Source: Streptomyces sp. NBC_01142 (GTDB lineage Bacteria; Actinomycetota; Actinomycetes; Streptomycetales; Streptomycetaceae). Taken from it: a stretch of 64,000 bases of DNA. Every line of letters begins with the position of its first letter. Positions within the stretch are counted from its first letter, which is position 1. The notes beneath the pieces were generated by a model. That model was given only the letters and a program-made list of their open reading frames with translations. It made no database searches and was not told where the DNA came from. Positions 50,753 through 59,208 of this stretch are shown in pieces. Position numbers and translations under genes: made by a program. The stretch spans positions 2,480,001 through 2,544,000 of the forward strand of contig NZ_JAPEOR010000001.1 of NCBI RefSeq assembly GCF_026341125.1, read 5' to 3'.

Positions 50753-51595
50753 ATGCCACACAGGGGGCACCGCGTGCGCATCGACGTACTGGGAACTCTC
50801 CACGGTGAAGCCGTGGGAGTCTCGGTGCTGCCGAGTGCCTCGAAGCCGAGGCAGATTCTGGCTCTTCTCGCCCTGAACGCGCAGCACATCGTGCCCGTCC
50901 CGGTCCTCATGGAAGAGCTCTGGGGAGCAGGCCCCCCGCGCAGCGCGCCCACCACACTCCAGACGTACATTCTCCAACTGCGGCGCAGACTGCGGTCGGT
51001 GATCCCCGAGAGCACAGGAGTGTGGGACAAGGACGTGCTGGTGACACGGCACGGCGGCTATCTCCTCGACGTGGAGCCGGCGGATGTCGATGCCCTGGAG
51101 TTCGACCGGCTCACCGGCGCGGGGCACACCGCCTTCGAGGTCGGCGACATGGCGGCCGCATCGGGCAATCTCACCGCGGCCCTGGAGCTGTGGCGCGGCC
51201 CGGCACTGGCCGACGTACCGCATGGGCGGCATCTCGGCATCGAGGTGACCCGGCTGGAGGAGAGCAGGGTCGGGGCGCTGGAGCGGCGCATCGGCGCGGA
51301 TCTGCGGCTCGGCCGGCACCGTGAAGTGCTCGGTGAACTCTGCGCCCTGTGCGAGCGCTATCCCCTCCACGAGAGTTTGCGGGCGTTGCAATTGCTCGCG
51401 TACTGCGCGGACGGCCGCTCCTCCGATGCGCTGATCGCCTACAAGCGGCTGCGTGAAACCCTGGTCGAGGAACTGGGCCTCGAGCCCTCTCCCCGAATCC
51501 AGCGGCTTCACCAGGCAATCCTCCGAGGTGAGGAAGCCATGGAAGCGTGGAACGGCACCGGACGCCCGGGTGGCAGCGGCGCGCTCATCGGCTGA
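50753..51595 (+). CDS. SARP-family (BTAD) transcriptional regulator 1
   Basis: Protein of 280 residues, the size of small SARPs such as ActII-ORF4. An OmpR-like winged HTH (KPRQILALLALNAQHIVPVPVL, TTLQTYILQLRRRLR) is followed by the BTAD helical domain (ALELWRGPALADVPHG, EELGLEPSPRIQRLHQAIL). SARPs activate antibiotic clusters by binding direct heptamer repeats near the -35. I chose ATG 50753 with GAGGAA upstream; the frame opens earlier at 50657 without homology. It is divergent from the RiPP operon and upstream of a thioesterase and a second SARP. Confidence 0.9.
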   Translation: MPHRGHRVRIDVLGTLHGEAVGVSVLPSASKPRQILALLALNAQHIVPVPVLMEELWGAGPPRSAPTTLQTYILQLRRRLRSVIPESTGVWDKDVLVTRHGGYLLDVEPADVDALEFDRLTGAGHTAFEVGDMAAASGNLTAALELWRGPALADVPHGRHLGIEVTRLEESRVGALERRIGADLRLGRHREVLGELCALCERYPLHESLRALQLLAYCADGRSSDALIAYKRLRETLVEELGLEPSPRIQRLHQAILRGEEAMEAWNGTGRPGGSGALIG

Positions 51596-51711
51596 CGCCC
51601 CCGCGCTCCACCTCCCCCCACCACACTCCAGCTCCGGTCAAGCGGCCTTCCAGCGGTGGTCGTGACGATCGGTGCCCGCTAGTCGAAACCGGTGCGGTGT
51701 GAGGAGGCGGC

Positions 51712-52479
51712 GTGACCCACTATCTCGCGGTGTCGCCCGGAATTCCGGAGTTGCCCCAGCCGACTGTCCGGCTGTTCTGTTTCCATCACGCGGGCGCCGG
51801 GGCCCTGACGTTCGCCCGGTGGCGTCCGCGCTTCCCGTTGGATGTGCAGGTGCTTCCGGTACGACTGCCGGGCCGCGAGACCAGACTGCGGGAGCCGCGC
51901 ATCACCGACTCCGGGCAGCTGCTCGCCGAACTCGACACACACCTGGGCCCGTTGCTCGAAGGACCGCATGCCTTCTACGGGCACAGTCTCGGCGCCCTGG
52001 TCGCCTACCGGTTCGCGCTGCACCGTGCCCGGGCCGGGCACCGCCCGCCCCTGCTGGTCGGCGTCGGCGCCTGCGCCGCACCGCATCTGCCCACCGCGCT
52101 CGTCGAGCAGGCGGATCTGCCCGACGAGGGACTGCTGGCCGTGCTCGCGCGGTACGGTACCCTGCCGCCCTATCTTCTCGAGCGGCCCAAGTGGCTGAGC
52201 ATCCTGCTCTCCACCATGCGCGACGACCTCCGGCTCGCACGAAGTCTCAGGGAGGGACCGGGCGAACGGCTGCCCGGCCCGCTGTACGGCTTCGCGGGCA
52301 CCGAGGACATGGTCGCCACCGTCCCGGCGGTCGCCGCATGGAGCCGCTACACCAGCGCCGCCTTCGATCTGCGGACGGTCGCCGGCGGCCACTTCTTCGT
52401 CCGTGACGCGGAACTGCCCGCCTTGCTCGCCGCAGAACTGCGCCTTCTCTCCCCATCACATCCGATCACCAGAACCTGA
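51712..52479 (+). CDS. Type II thioesterase
   Basis: Alpha/beta hydrolase of 255 residues. The N-terminal block LFCFHHAGAGALTFARW and the nucleophile Ser92 in FYGHSLGALVAYR are typical of editing thioesterases of PKS/NRPS systems, with the catalytic His in GGHFFV. It would clear misprimed acyl or short groups from carrier domains, here most likely the KS-AT-ACP module or the lipid ACP. GTG 51712 has GAGGAGG upstream. It lies between the two SARP genes, which argues that the regulators belong to the lipid/polyketide pathway. Confidence 0.9.
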   Translation: MTHYLAVSPGIPELPQPTVRLFCFHHAGAGALTFARWRPRFPLDVQVLPVRLPGRETRLREPRITDSGQLLAELDTHLGPLLEGPHAFYGHSLGALVAYRFALHRARAGHRPPLLVGVGACAAPHLPTALVEQADLPDEGLLAVLARYGTLPPYLLERPKWLSILLSTMRDDLRLARSLREGPGERLPGPLYGFAGTEDMVATVPAVAAWSRYTSAAFDLRTVAGGHFFVRDAELPALLAAELRLLSPSHPITRT

Positions 52480-52514
52480 ACGCCAGCCTGAACGCCTCGA
52501 AGGGAGTAGCGGAT

Positions 52515-53369
52515 ATGGACATCAGCGTGCTGGGGCCGTGCCGGGTCGTCCAGTCGGGGGTTTCCGTTGTCCCCACTGCAGTCAAACCACGCAAGGTCCT
52601 CGCCCTGCTCGCCATGCACCCGGACCAAGTCGTCTCGGTGAACACACTGGTGGAGGAGCTGTGGGGCGAAGCCCCGCCTCGCAGCGTCCAGACCACCCTC
52701 CAGACGTACATTCTGCAACTGCGCAACCTCATCGCGGCCGCCATCGGCGGCGTACGCCGGCCCGAACTGCCCAACGGGGCCAAGAGCATCCTCGTCACCG
52801 AGTCCGGCGGCTATCTGCTCGACACCCAGGGCGGTGTCGTCGACGTCTGCGAGTACGAACGGCTCGCCGGTACCGGGCACCGTGCTCTGGAGAGCGGCAA
52901 CTGCCCGGTGGCTTCCGACTCCTTCCGCAGGGCGCTCGCCCTGTGGCGGGGTCCCGCACTCGTCGACGTACAGTGCGGAGCGCTGCTGGAGATAGAGGCC
53001 ACCCGGCTCGAGGAGTCACGCCTCAGCATTCTCAACCAGCGCATCGAGGCGGACCTGCGGCTCGGACGCCACCACGAGCTGGTGGGCGAGCTGTCCGGGC
53101 TGGCCGCCCAGCATCCGATGCACGAGGACACCCAGGGGCAGCTGATGCTCGCGCTGTACCGCTCCGGGCGGCGCGGCAACGCCCTGGAGGTGTACCAGCG
53201 GCTGCGCACGGTGCTCTCCCAGGAGCTCGGGCTCGACCCGTCGCCGCGACTCCAGTACCTGCAGCGCGCCATGCTGGAGTCCGCGCTCGAGCTGGAGATC
53301 CAGTCCGGGCCGGCCCGCGCGGGAGTGGGTGTGGGAGCGGGCGTGGAGCGCGCTCTGAGAGCGCGCTGA
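52515..53369 (+). CDS. SARP-family (BTAD) transcriptional regulator 2
   Basis: Protein of 284 residues with the same architecture as the SARP at 50753: winged HTH (KPRKVLALLAMHPDQVVSVNTL, TTLQTYILQLRNLI) and BTAD domain (ALALWRGPALVDVQCG, QELGLDPSPRLQYLQRAML). The two are clearly related and may have arisen by duplication around the thioesterase gene. AGGGAG lies upstream of ATG 52515. The end of the gene overlaps a 10-base inverted repeat. Confidence 0.9.
   Translation: MDISVLGPCRVVQSGVSVVPTAVKPRKVLALLAMHPDQVVSVNTLVEELWGEAPPRSVQTTLQTYILQLRNLIAAAIGGVRRPELPNGAKSILVTESGGYLLDTQGGVVDVCEYERLAGTGHRALESGNCPVASDSFRRALALWRGPALVDVQCGALLEIEATRLEESRLSILNQRIEADLRLGRHHELVGELSGLAAQHPMHEDTQGQLMLALYRSGRRGNALEVYQRLRTVLSQELGLDPSPRLQYLQRAMLESALELEIQSGPARAGVGVGAGVERALRAR
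53347..53367. terminator. Inverted repeat at the end of SARP 2
   Basis: AGCGCGCTCT-G-AGAGCGCGCT is a perfect ten-base inverted repeat that reaches the first base of the stop codon. It can form a hairpin and may act in termination between convergent genes. Confidence 0.4.
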
Positions 53370-53395
53370 ACGCAGACGCCGGAGCTGCCGCGGGT

Positions 53396-53420
53396 CGCGG
53401 GCCTGAACCGCCGGCCCGCG
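53396..53420. terminator. Hairpin between convergent SARP 2 and ATP-grasp-like genes
   Basis: Eight-base arms CGCGGGCC/GGCCCGCG around a nine-base loop in the 73-base convergent gap. Likely a bidirectional terminator, without a U-tract. Confidence 0.45.
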
Positions 53421-53442
53421 CGGGGCCCGTTTCCCCTTGTCG

Positions 53443-54681
53443 TCACCCTTCCCCGTGCTCGCCCCGACCGGTCCGGGCGAGCACGGCGCTCTCCGCCGCG
53501 CCGGCCGAGCCGCGGCCGCCGGCGGTGACGAACCGGGCCGAGCACCCACCCGGCCGGTCGCCGAAGAGCATGGGGCTCAGTACGGGGACGACCTCGGCCG
53601 GCACGGCATTTCCGGTGAAGGCAGGGGCCCCGTCGGCGAGTTCGAGACGACAGGTGGCAGGCTCGACATACTGCTGGACGACACTGTCCTCGGCAATGAA
53701 CGCCGCTTCCACGGCGCGCTCCCAGTCGGCCTGCGCGCTGTCGCGGCCGATGAGGGCCTGGTACTCCGTCGTGCCGATGGCCTTCTTGAGGACGAACCGC
53801 TCCGGCCGGCCGAGGAGAAGCTCGGAGAGTTCGTGCTCCCCGCCCTGCCACTGGGTGCGGCCCGGGAGTGTGATGCGGGTCCAGGGCAGATGGCGCTCCG
53901 CCAGGCGGCGTTCGGCACGGGTCATCCAGGGACGGCCCTCCGAGACGAGCGCGAGAGCCTTCCTGTTGGCGAGCAGACCGCTGCTCTGCGGCGGGAGAAG
54001 GAGGAGCCCCGCGCGCTGGGCGTCCCGTACCGGGTCCCTGCCGATCCCGCGCCGGGTCCGGTCGGCCGGGGTGAAGTGGCGCAGCGCGAGCGGATACCGC
54101 AGATTTCCGGGTCTGCCGAGCGCGTCGGGCAGCCGCTCGGGTTCGAAGAAGTCGGCGGTGAAGCCGCAGCGGCGGAAACGGTCCAGCATGAGTTCCCGGA
54201 AGCGGATGTCCGCATCGTCCTGAAGGCCGCCCGGACTCCCGATGACCGCGACCGCCCTGGGGAACCCGCGGCTCGCGCACACATCCTCCAAGGCGCGCAC
54301 CCGCGCGGCCAGTGGGTCGTGCCCGAAGAAGCGCTCCCGGTGCGTGTGCTGCCGCACGGCCGCCGGACCAGGCGTCCTGACCGGTCCACCGAAGGCGCCG
54401 CCGAGTCGGAACGCGAGCAGCTGCGGGCCGTGTTCGCCGATGACGATGTCGGACCGGGCCGTCATCGAGCAGTACGCGGTCTCGGTGTTGTCCTGCCCCG
54501 ACAGCAGTGCGTAGTCGTCCGGATCGGCGCCGAGCGCCTCGGCCCGGGCGGGCCATCCGGTGCCGAGGGCGAGGACCGCGCGGCGTACCAGAGCGAGCAG
54601 CGTACGGGTGACGTCGAACAGCTCGTCGTAGGACTGCCGGGGCACTACGAGGGTCCGGCCGTTTGTCTCGGTGCTGTCCAT
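53443..54681 (-). CDS. ATP-grasp-like protein, function unknown
   Basis: Protein of 412 residues that I cannot assign with certainty. The C-terminal half has ATP-grasp-like elements: RFVLKKAIGTTEYQALIG (Lys pair), EDSVVQQYVEP and a late PMLFGDRPGGCSARF. The N-terminal half (VVPRQSYDELFDVTRTLLA, RSDIVIGEHGPQLLAFRLGG, FFEPERLPDAL) looks like the pre-ATP-grasp part of circularly permuted ATP-grasp ligases related to glutathionylspermidine synthase. Such enzymes form amide bonds using ATP. ATG 54681 is chosen with GGAGTC upstream. It lies between the SARP genes and the IS element, so a role in tailoring the RiPP or the tetronate is possible. Confidence 0.55.
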   Translation of the reverse strand: MDSTETNGRTLVVPRQSYDELFDVTRTLLALVRRAVLALGTGWPARAEALGADPDDYALLSGQDNTETAYCSMTARSDIVIGEHGPQLLAFRLGGAFGGPVRTPGPAAVRQHTHRERFFGHDPLAARVRALEDVCASRGFPRAVAVIGSPGGLQDDADIRFRELMLDRFRRCGFTADFFEPERLPDALGRPGNLRYPLALRHFTPADRTRRGIGRDPVRDAQRAGLLLLPPQSSGLLANRKALALVSEGRPWMTRAERRLAERHLPWTRITLPGRTQWQGGEHELSELLLGRPERFVLKKAIGTTEYQALIGRDSAQADWERAVEAAFIAEDSVVQQYVEPATCRLELADGAPAFTGNAVPAEVVPVLSPMLFGDRPGGCSARFVTAGGRGSAGAAESAVLARTGRGEHGEG

Positions 54682-54867
54682 CTCCGGCTGACTCCTTGTT
54701 CTGCTGGGGAGGGGAAGAGAAGGTGCCGCCTGTAGATTTCGGAACACCCCGGGACGTGCATGCGTCGGTCAATGCACAGAGCGGATCGAGGAATGTGCCG
54801 GCGGGATGCAAAAAGGCGCACCGGGGCGCCCCACCTGCCCCTTCGTCAGCGGCGAAGGGGTGGGGAT

Positions 54868-56060
54868 GCTCTTATGGATGTCAAGCGGCGGTTGTGAGGT
54901 GACTCGGGGCCGCTGCTGTGGCGTTGGTGGTGGTCAGGACGTGGAAGATCTCGCGGGCGATGAACCGCTTGAGGCAGCGGATGATCTCCTTCTTCGAGAG
55001 GCCTTCTTTGGTGCGTCGTTCCATGTAGGTGCGGGTGCGCTGGTCCCAGCGCAGCCGGCAGAGAACGATTCGGTAGAGGGCGGCGTTCGCGGCGCGGTCG
55101 CCGCCCCGGTTGAGGCGGTGGCGGTGGGTGCGGCCGGATGAGGCCGGCAGTGGGGCGACGCCGCAGAGCATCGCGAACGCGGCCTCGGAGCGGAGCCGGC
55201 CGGGGTTGTCGCCCGCGGTGACCAGCAGTTGGCCCGCGACGTCCGGGCCGACGCCGTTGAGCTCGCTCAGGACCGGGTTGATCTCCTGGGTGAGTGGGGC
55301 TATGAGCTCGTCCAGTTCGTCGATCTCCTGGCCCAGGTCGCGGTGGCGGCGGGCGAGGGAGCGCAGGGCGATCTTCGTCGCGGTGACCGGGTCGCCCGCC
55401 TGGCCGGGGCTGGGGCGGAATGCCGCGCAGATGGTCAGCAGGTCCTTGTCCTTCAGGTGCCGCAGCATGGTGCGGACCCCTTCCGGTGCGGTGATGATCA
55501 GGGTCTTGATCTGCCGGGTGACGTCGGCCCTTTGCTGGACCGCGCTGCGGCGGGCGACCCGCAGGGCCCGCAGGGCCTCGACGCGGCCGTCACGAAACTT
55601 CGGGGTGCCGGTGCGGCGTTCGGCCAGCGCGGCCCGGGCCGCTGCCTCGGCGTCGACCGGGTCGGACTTGCCCTGCCAGCGACGGGTCTTGCGGTCCGGG
55701 CGGTCGATCTCGACCACCGTCACGTCGTGTTCACGCAGGTGGCGGGACAGGCCCGCGCCGTAGGCTCCGGTGCCCTCAACTCCGACCAGGACCAGGACGC
55801 CGAAGGAGCGGAGCCAGGTCAGGAGCTTGCGGTATCCGAGCGCGGAGGCGGGGAACTGGGCCGAGCCCAGGACCCGGCCGGCCGCGTCGACCGCGGCCGC
55901 GGTGTGGGTGTCCTTGTGGGTGTCGACGCCGCCGGTGACCTCGACCTCATGCTGTGCCATCGTGGATCGTGCCGTCCTCTCCATTCGACCGGGCAGGATG
56001 GCACCCGTCGGCCGGGAGGGCGGACAAGACAGTGATGGGGCCTCTGGCCAGGCTCTTATG
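54868..56060. mobile_element. IS110-family insertion sequence (approximate limits)
   Basis: The transposase gene at 54881-55960 is bracketed by the direct repeat GCTCTTATG at 54868-54876 and 56052-56060, a plausible edge signal about 1.19 kb apart. IS110 elements usually lack terminal inverted repeats, and none is evident. They use a DEDD/serine recombinase guided by a bridge RNA encoded beside the transposase. Only about 100 bases lie between the transposase start and the right repeat, short for such an RNA, so the true right end may lie further right. The element separates the RiPP/tetronate region from the type II PKS genes. Confidence 0.6.
54881..55960 (-). CDS. IS110-family transposase
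   Basis: Protein of 359 residues. The N-terminal DEDD RuvC-like domain has GGVDTHKDTH, VGVEGTGAYG and DPVDAEAAARAAL. The C-terminal Tnp20 domain has LNGVGPDVAGQLLVTAGD, FAMLCGVAPLPASSGRTHRH with the candidate catalytic Ser, and NRGGDRAANAALYRI. It appears intact, so the copy could be active. The frame is open far upstream of ATG 55960, but only from that ATG does the sequence match the family. Confidence 0.93.
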   Translation of the reverse strand: MAQHEVEVTGGVDTHKDTHTAAAVDAAGRVLGSAQFPASALGYRKLLTWLRSFGVLVLVGVEGTGAYGAGLSRHLREHDVTVVEIDRPDRKTRRWQGKSDPVDAEAAARAALAERRTGTPKFRDGRVEALRALRVARRSAVQQRADVTRQIKTLIITAPEGVRTMLRHLKDKDLLTICAAFRPSPGQAGDPVTATKIALRSLARRHRDLGQEIDELDELIAPLTQEINPVLSELNGVGPDVAGQLLVTAGDNPGRLRSEAAFAMLCGVAPLPASSGRTHRHRLNRGGDRAANAALYRIVLCRLRWDQRTRTYMERRTKEGLSKKEIIRCLKRFIAREIFHVLTTTNATAAAPSHLTTAA

Positions 56061-56440
56061 AAGTCACGCCCCCCGGTCCGGCGGATGCACGCGAGCGCCC
56101 CCCGGCCGGAGCCGACAAATCCCGTTGAGGACCCGAAGTCAGTCAGTCGGTGGGTCAGACCCCGCCGGGGAACGCTCACGTACATCCTCACTGTCAGTCG
56201 GCGAAGCCGCCCCCTGGGTATTCCTCCGCTCCTCTCCCTTTCCCCTGATGTTCCTGGACACGAATTCCGTCTTGTGTTTACCTGATATTCATCGCTGCAC
56301 CGGGCTGAGTTGCGGTCTCTCGTGCCCAAGAGCCGCAGAAAATTTAGTCGCAGGGTCTCGAGCGCTGCTGGAGACCTACGGCAGTCACCGGCTTCCGCCG
56401 CCACTGCCCGGCGTCCCCCGTGCCGCGAGGAGACAGCTCG
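55961..56440. other. Gap between IS110 transposase and aldehyde-dehydrogenase-like gene
   Basis: These 480 bases hold no credible gene. The first 100 or so belong to the IS element by the direct-repeat evidence. The stretch 56225-56350 is poorer in GC than its surroundings (for example GTGTTTACCTGATATTCATC) and may hold the promoter of the rightward type II PKS genes. A degraded fragment cannot be excluded. Confidence 0.5.
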
Positions 56441-57694
56441 ATGAGCAATCCGTCCATGCCTGTCCTGGAGTCGTTCACCCGCATCTGGCCCAACCTCGAA
56501 GCGGCGCACGAGAAGGCGATGAGGTCGGCCTCCGCACTGCTGAGCTGCCGCGACGATCTGCTGGCGCTGCTGACCCGGGTCGCCACCTACAGCAGCGCCC
56601 GCGATGAACTGCTGCGCTCCATAGGGGCGTTGACCGGAGCTCCCTGGGAGCTGGCCCGTAACCGCCCGCCCCAGCTGGCACGGCTCTCGGTGTTCCTGCC
56701 GTCGAACAACATCCTCTACTCGTACGCCCTGTTCGGCCTGATCCCCGCGCTCTACTGCGACCAGGTGATCATCCGGCCGTCGGCCCGGTTCCGGGACACC
56801 GCGTACGCCGTGCACAAGCTGATCGGCAGCCGCCTCGACCCCGACCTCGCCCAGCGGATCAAGATGATCGAGATCTCCCGGCGGCAGTTCAGGCCGGTCT
56901 GTGCGGAGTCCGACGCGGTCGTCTTCACCGGCCGGCCCTCCCAGGCGTACGACACGATGAACGACGTCGGCGACCGGCCGCTGTTCCTCGCCATCGGCTC
57001 CGGGCCCAACCCGCTGATCGTCGGCCCCCGCACCGACCCCGGCGCCGCCTGCCGTGCCATCCTGCGCGCCCGGCTGCACAACTCCGGCCAGGACTCCCTC
57101 TGCCCGGACGTCATCTTCGTCCACCGGCTGCGGCTCGACGCCATCGTCGAGCAGCTGCGCGCGGAACTGTCCGTACTCACCGTCGGCGCACGCAGCTGGC
57201 CCGACACCGTACTGACGCCGCTGGTCCACGACGACGCCGTGAACAGCGCCGCCGAGTTCCTCGCCGCCAACGCCGACCATGTGGTGAGCGGCGGTGAGGT
57301 CGACCCGGAGCGGCTGCTGGTCGAGCCCTCGCTGCTGGTCTTTCCCGAGGGTGCCGGCTTCCACCCGCCCGAACTGTTCTCACCGGTCTTCTGCATCGTG
57401 CCGTACGAGGACCCGGAGATGCTCCGCGAATGGGCCCGCAGCCCCGAGGAGCTGGAGCGGGGCATGTACGTCGCGGCGCTGGGCGAGCCCCGGCTGACGG
57501 GGGAGACCCTGGGCACCGCCGTCATCAGCCGCAACGCCACCGCGCTGGACGTGGAGGACGGGAACCAGCCGTTCGGCGGGTACGGCGTCCACGCCAGCAG
57601 CATCCGGCGCGACGGACGGCTGATCGGGCGGCCTCTGCTGCTGTCGGCGGAGGCCGGGCTGCGGCAGTCGGTGATCACCGGGCCGCTGCGATGA
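56441..57694 (+). CDS. Aldehyde-dehydrogenase-family protein (LuxC-like acyl reductase?)
   Basis: Protein of 417 residues with an ALDH fold. The presumptive catalytic Cys221 is in NSGQDSLCPDVIFV, and the cofactor part has NNILYSYALFGLIPALYCDQ and IRPSARFRDTAYAVHKLIG. A late LFSPVFCIVPYEDPEML matches ALDH sequences. The length and the GQDSLC motif recall LuxC-type fatty acyl reductases as much as true aldehyde dehydrogenases. GAGGAG lies eight bases before ATG 56441. It heads the genes of the aromatic PKS locus, where such an enzyme is unusual. Confidence 0.72.
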   Translation: MSNPSMPVLESFTRIWPNLEAAHEKAMRSASALLSCRDDLLALLTRVATYSSARDELLRSIGALTGAPWELARNRPPQLARLSVFLPSNNILYSYALFGLIPALYCDQVIIRPSARFRDTAYAVHKLIGSRLDPDLAQRIKMIEISRRQFRPVCAESDAVVFTGRPSQAYDTMNDVGDRPLFLAIGSGPNPLIVGPRTDPGAACRAILRARLHNSGQDSLCPDVIFVHRLRLDAIVEQLRAELSVLTVGARSWPDTVLTPLVHDDAVNSAAEFLAANADHVVSGGEVDPERLLVEPSLLVFPEGAGFHPPELFSPVFCIVPYEDPEMLREWARSPEELERGMYVAALGEPRLTGETLGTAVISRNATALDVEDGNQPFGGYGVHASSIRRDGRLIGRPLLLSAEAGLRQSVITGPLR

Positions 57695-57854
57695 GCGTCG
57701 CGATACGGGAGTACGGCGCCGGCCCGAAGCCGGGGAAAGCTCCGCAGGTCATGTTGGACGGCGGATCGAGCGGCACTCCAGCGTCGCCTGTCACGGTTCT
57801 GGCAAGCCCGCCAACCGCAGGGCTTCCCAGCACATTCCACGAAGGAGGCCGACG

Positions 57855-58193
57855 GTGGCACACCGGACGCTCATAGTGGCTCGGATGGAGCCGGGCAAGG
57901 CCGGCGACATCGCCAAGATCTTCGAGGATTCGGACTCGAGCGAGCTGCCCCACATGATCGGTGTGGCGAGGCGGTCGCTGTTCACTTTCCACGACCTCTA
58001 CTTCCATCTGGTGGAGGCCGACGAGGACATCAGCCCCCGCCTCTACCAGGCCCGCAGCCACCCGCTCTACGACGACATCAACACCCGGCTCGCCGAGTGC
58101 GTCTCGCCGTACGACCCCAACTGGCGGGAGCCCAAGGACGCGATGGCGCAGTCCTTCTACATCTGGACCAAAGAGGGAGGACGGATCCAGTGA
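57855..58193 (+). CDS. TcmI-family polyketide cyclase
   Basis: Small dimeric alpha-beta barrel protein of 112 residues. The pattern RTLIVARMEPGKAGDIAKIFEDSDSS, LFTFHDLYFHLVE and FYIWTKEGGR matches TcmI-type cyclases that close later rings in tetracenomycin and pentangular polyphenols. GTG 57855 has AAGGAGG upstream. The stop overlaps the ACP start by four bases. Confidence 0.9.
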   Translation: MAHRTLIVARMEPGKAGDIAKIFEDSDSSELPHMIGVARRSLFTFHDLYFHLVEADEDISPRLYQARSHPLYDDINTRLAECVSPYDPNWREPKDAMAQSFYIWTKEGGRIQ

Positions 58194-58450
58194 GCGAGTT
58201 CACCCTGGCGGAGCTTGCCGGCAAGCTTCGCGAATGCGCGGGCGAGTCCGAGGGCATCGACCTCGACAGCGACGCGGTACTCGACGTTCCCTTCATCGAC
58301 CTCGGCTATGACTCGCTGGCGCTGCTCCAGGTGACCGGAGTCATCAAGCGGGAGCACGGCGTCGAGCTCTCCGACGACGCGGTGGTGGAGGCCGAGACGC
58401 CGCGCATCCTGCTCAAGATGATCAACGCCAACCTCCCCGAGACGGCATGA
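58190..58450 (+). CDS. Type II PKS acyl carrier protein
   Basis: Carrier of 86 residues with Ser42 in DLGYDSLALLQV, the usual site of aromatic polyketide ACPs, and the flanking VEAETPRILLKMINA helix. It starts at GTG 58190, overlapping the cyclase stop, and ends overlapping the ketoreductase gene. It would carry the poly-beta-ketone chain made by the KS-alpha/KS-beta pair encoded at the right edge. Confidence 0.93.
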   Translation: MSEFTLAELAGKLRECAGESEGIDLDSDAVLDVPFIDLGYDSLALLQVTGVIKREHGVELSDDAVVEAETPRILLKMINANLPETA

Positions 58451-59208
58451 GCACGGTTGTGGAAGACGCCATCACCTCGGGTCTGACCGGCAAACGCGTG
58501 CTCGTCACCGGAGGCACCCGCGGCATCGGACGGGCGGCGGCGCTGGCCTTCGCCCGTGCCGGGGCCCGGGTGGTGGCGGGACACAGCAAGGACGGCGAGG
58601 CGGCCGATTCGCTCGCACGGGAGCTGGACGCGCTCGGCCCCGGACATCTGACCGTTCGCGCCGACGTCACCACCACCTACGGAGCCGGGGCGCTCGCCCA
58701 GGCCTGCCAGGAGCGGCTCGGCGGGCTCGAGGTGCTGGTGAACAACGTCGGCATCGACGGCCACGCGAAGTTCGGCGATCTGGACGCGGCGGAGTGGCAG
58801 CGGCTGTTCGACCACAATGTCACCTCCGCCTATCTGGTCACCCAGTCCGTGCTCGACCTGCTCTCCGAGGGCGCGTCGATTGTCAACATCGGCTCCTCGG
58901 TCGCCCTGCGCGGCCGGCCTTTCAGCGCCCACTACTCCGCCTCCAAAGCTGCCCTCGTCGGCCTCGGCCGTGCGCTGTGCAAGGAGCTCGGGCCGCGTGG
59001 CATCCGCGTCAACACCGTGGCCCCGGGAGTCACCGAGAGCGAGAGGGGCGGAGATCTGCCGCCGCAACTGCGGGAGCGGATCGCCGCGATGACCGCCCTG
59101 GGCCGGCTCGGCCGGCCCGAGGACGTGGCCGGAGCCGTGCTCTTCCTGGCGGGGGACGCCTCCCGCTATGTCTCCGGTGCCACGATCACCGTCGATGGAG
59201 GAATCTGA
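58447..59208 (+). CDS. SDR ketoreductase (type II PKS)
   Basis: Short-chain dehydrogenase of 253 residues. The NADPH loop is VTGGTRGIGRAAALAF, the NNVGI block follows, and the catalytic Ser/Tyr/Lys are in IGSSVALRGRPFSAHYSASKAAL. The C-terminus GATITVDGGI is typical of FabG-like enzymes. It would reduce one keto group of the nascent polyketide. Spore pigment clusters normally lack a ketoreductase, while pentangular polyphenol clusters often have one. Confidence 0.9.
   Translation: MSTVVEDAITSGLTGKRVLVTGGTRGIGRAAALAFARAGARVVAGHSKDGEAADSLARELDALGPGHLTVRADVTTTYGAGALAQACQERLGGLEVLVNNVGIDGHAKFGDLDAAEWQRLFDHNVTSAYLVTQSVLDLLSEGASIVNIGSSVALRGRPFSAHYSASKAALVGLGRALCKELGPRGIRVNTVAPGVTESERGGDLPPQLRERIAAMTALGRLGRPEDVAGAVLFLAGDASRYVSGATITVDGGI

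Noticed and set aside
55961..57364. N-terminal extension of the IS110 transposase to a protein of over 800 residues
   Set aside because: It runs opposite the aldehyde-dehydrogenase-like gene and has no family likeness. The transposase N-terminus begins at ATG 55960.
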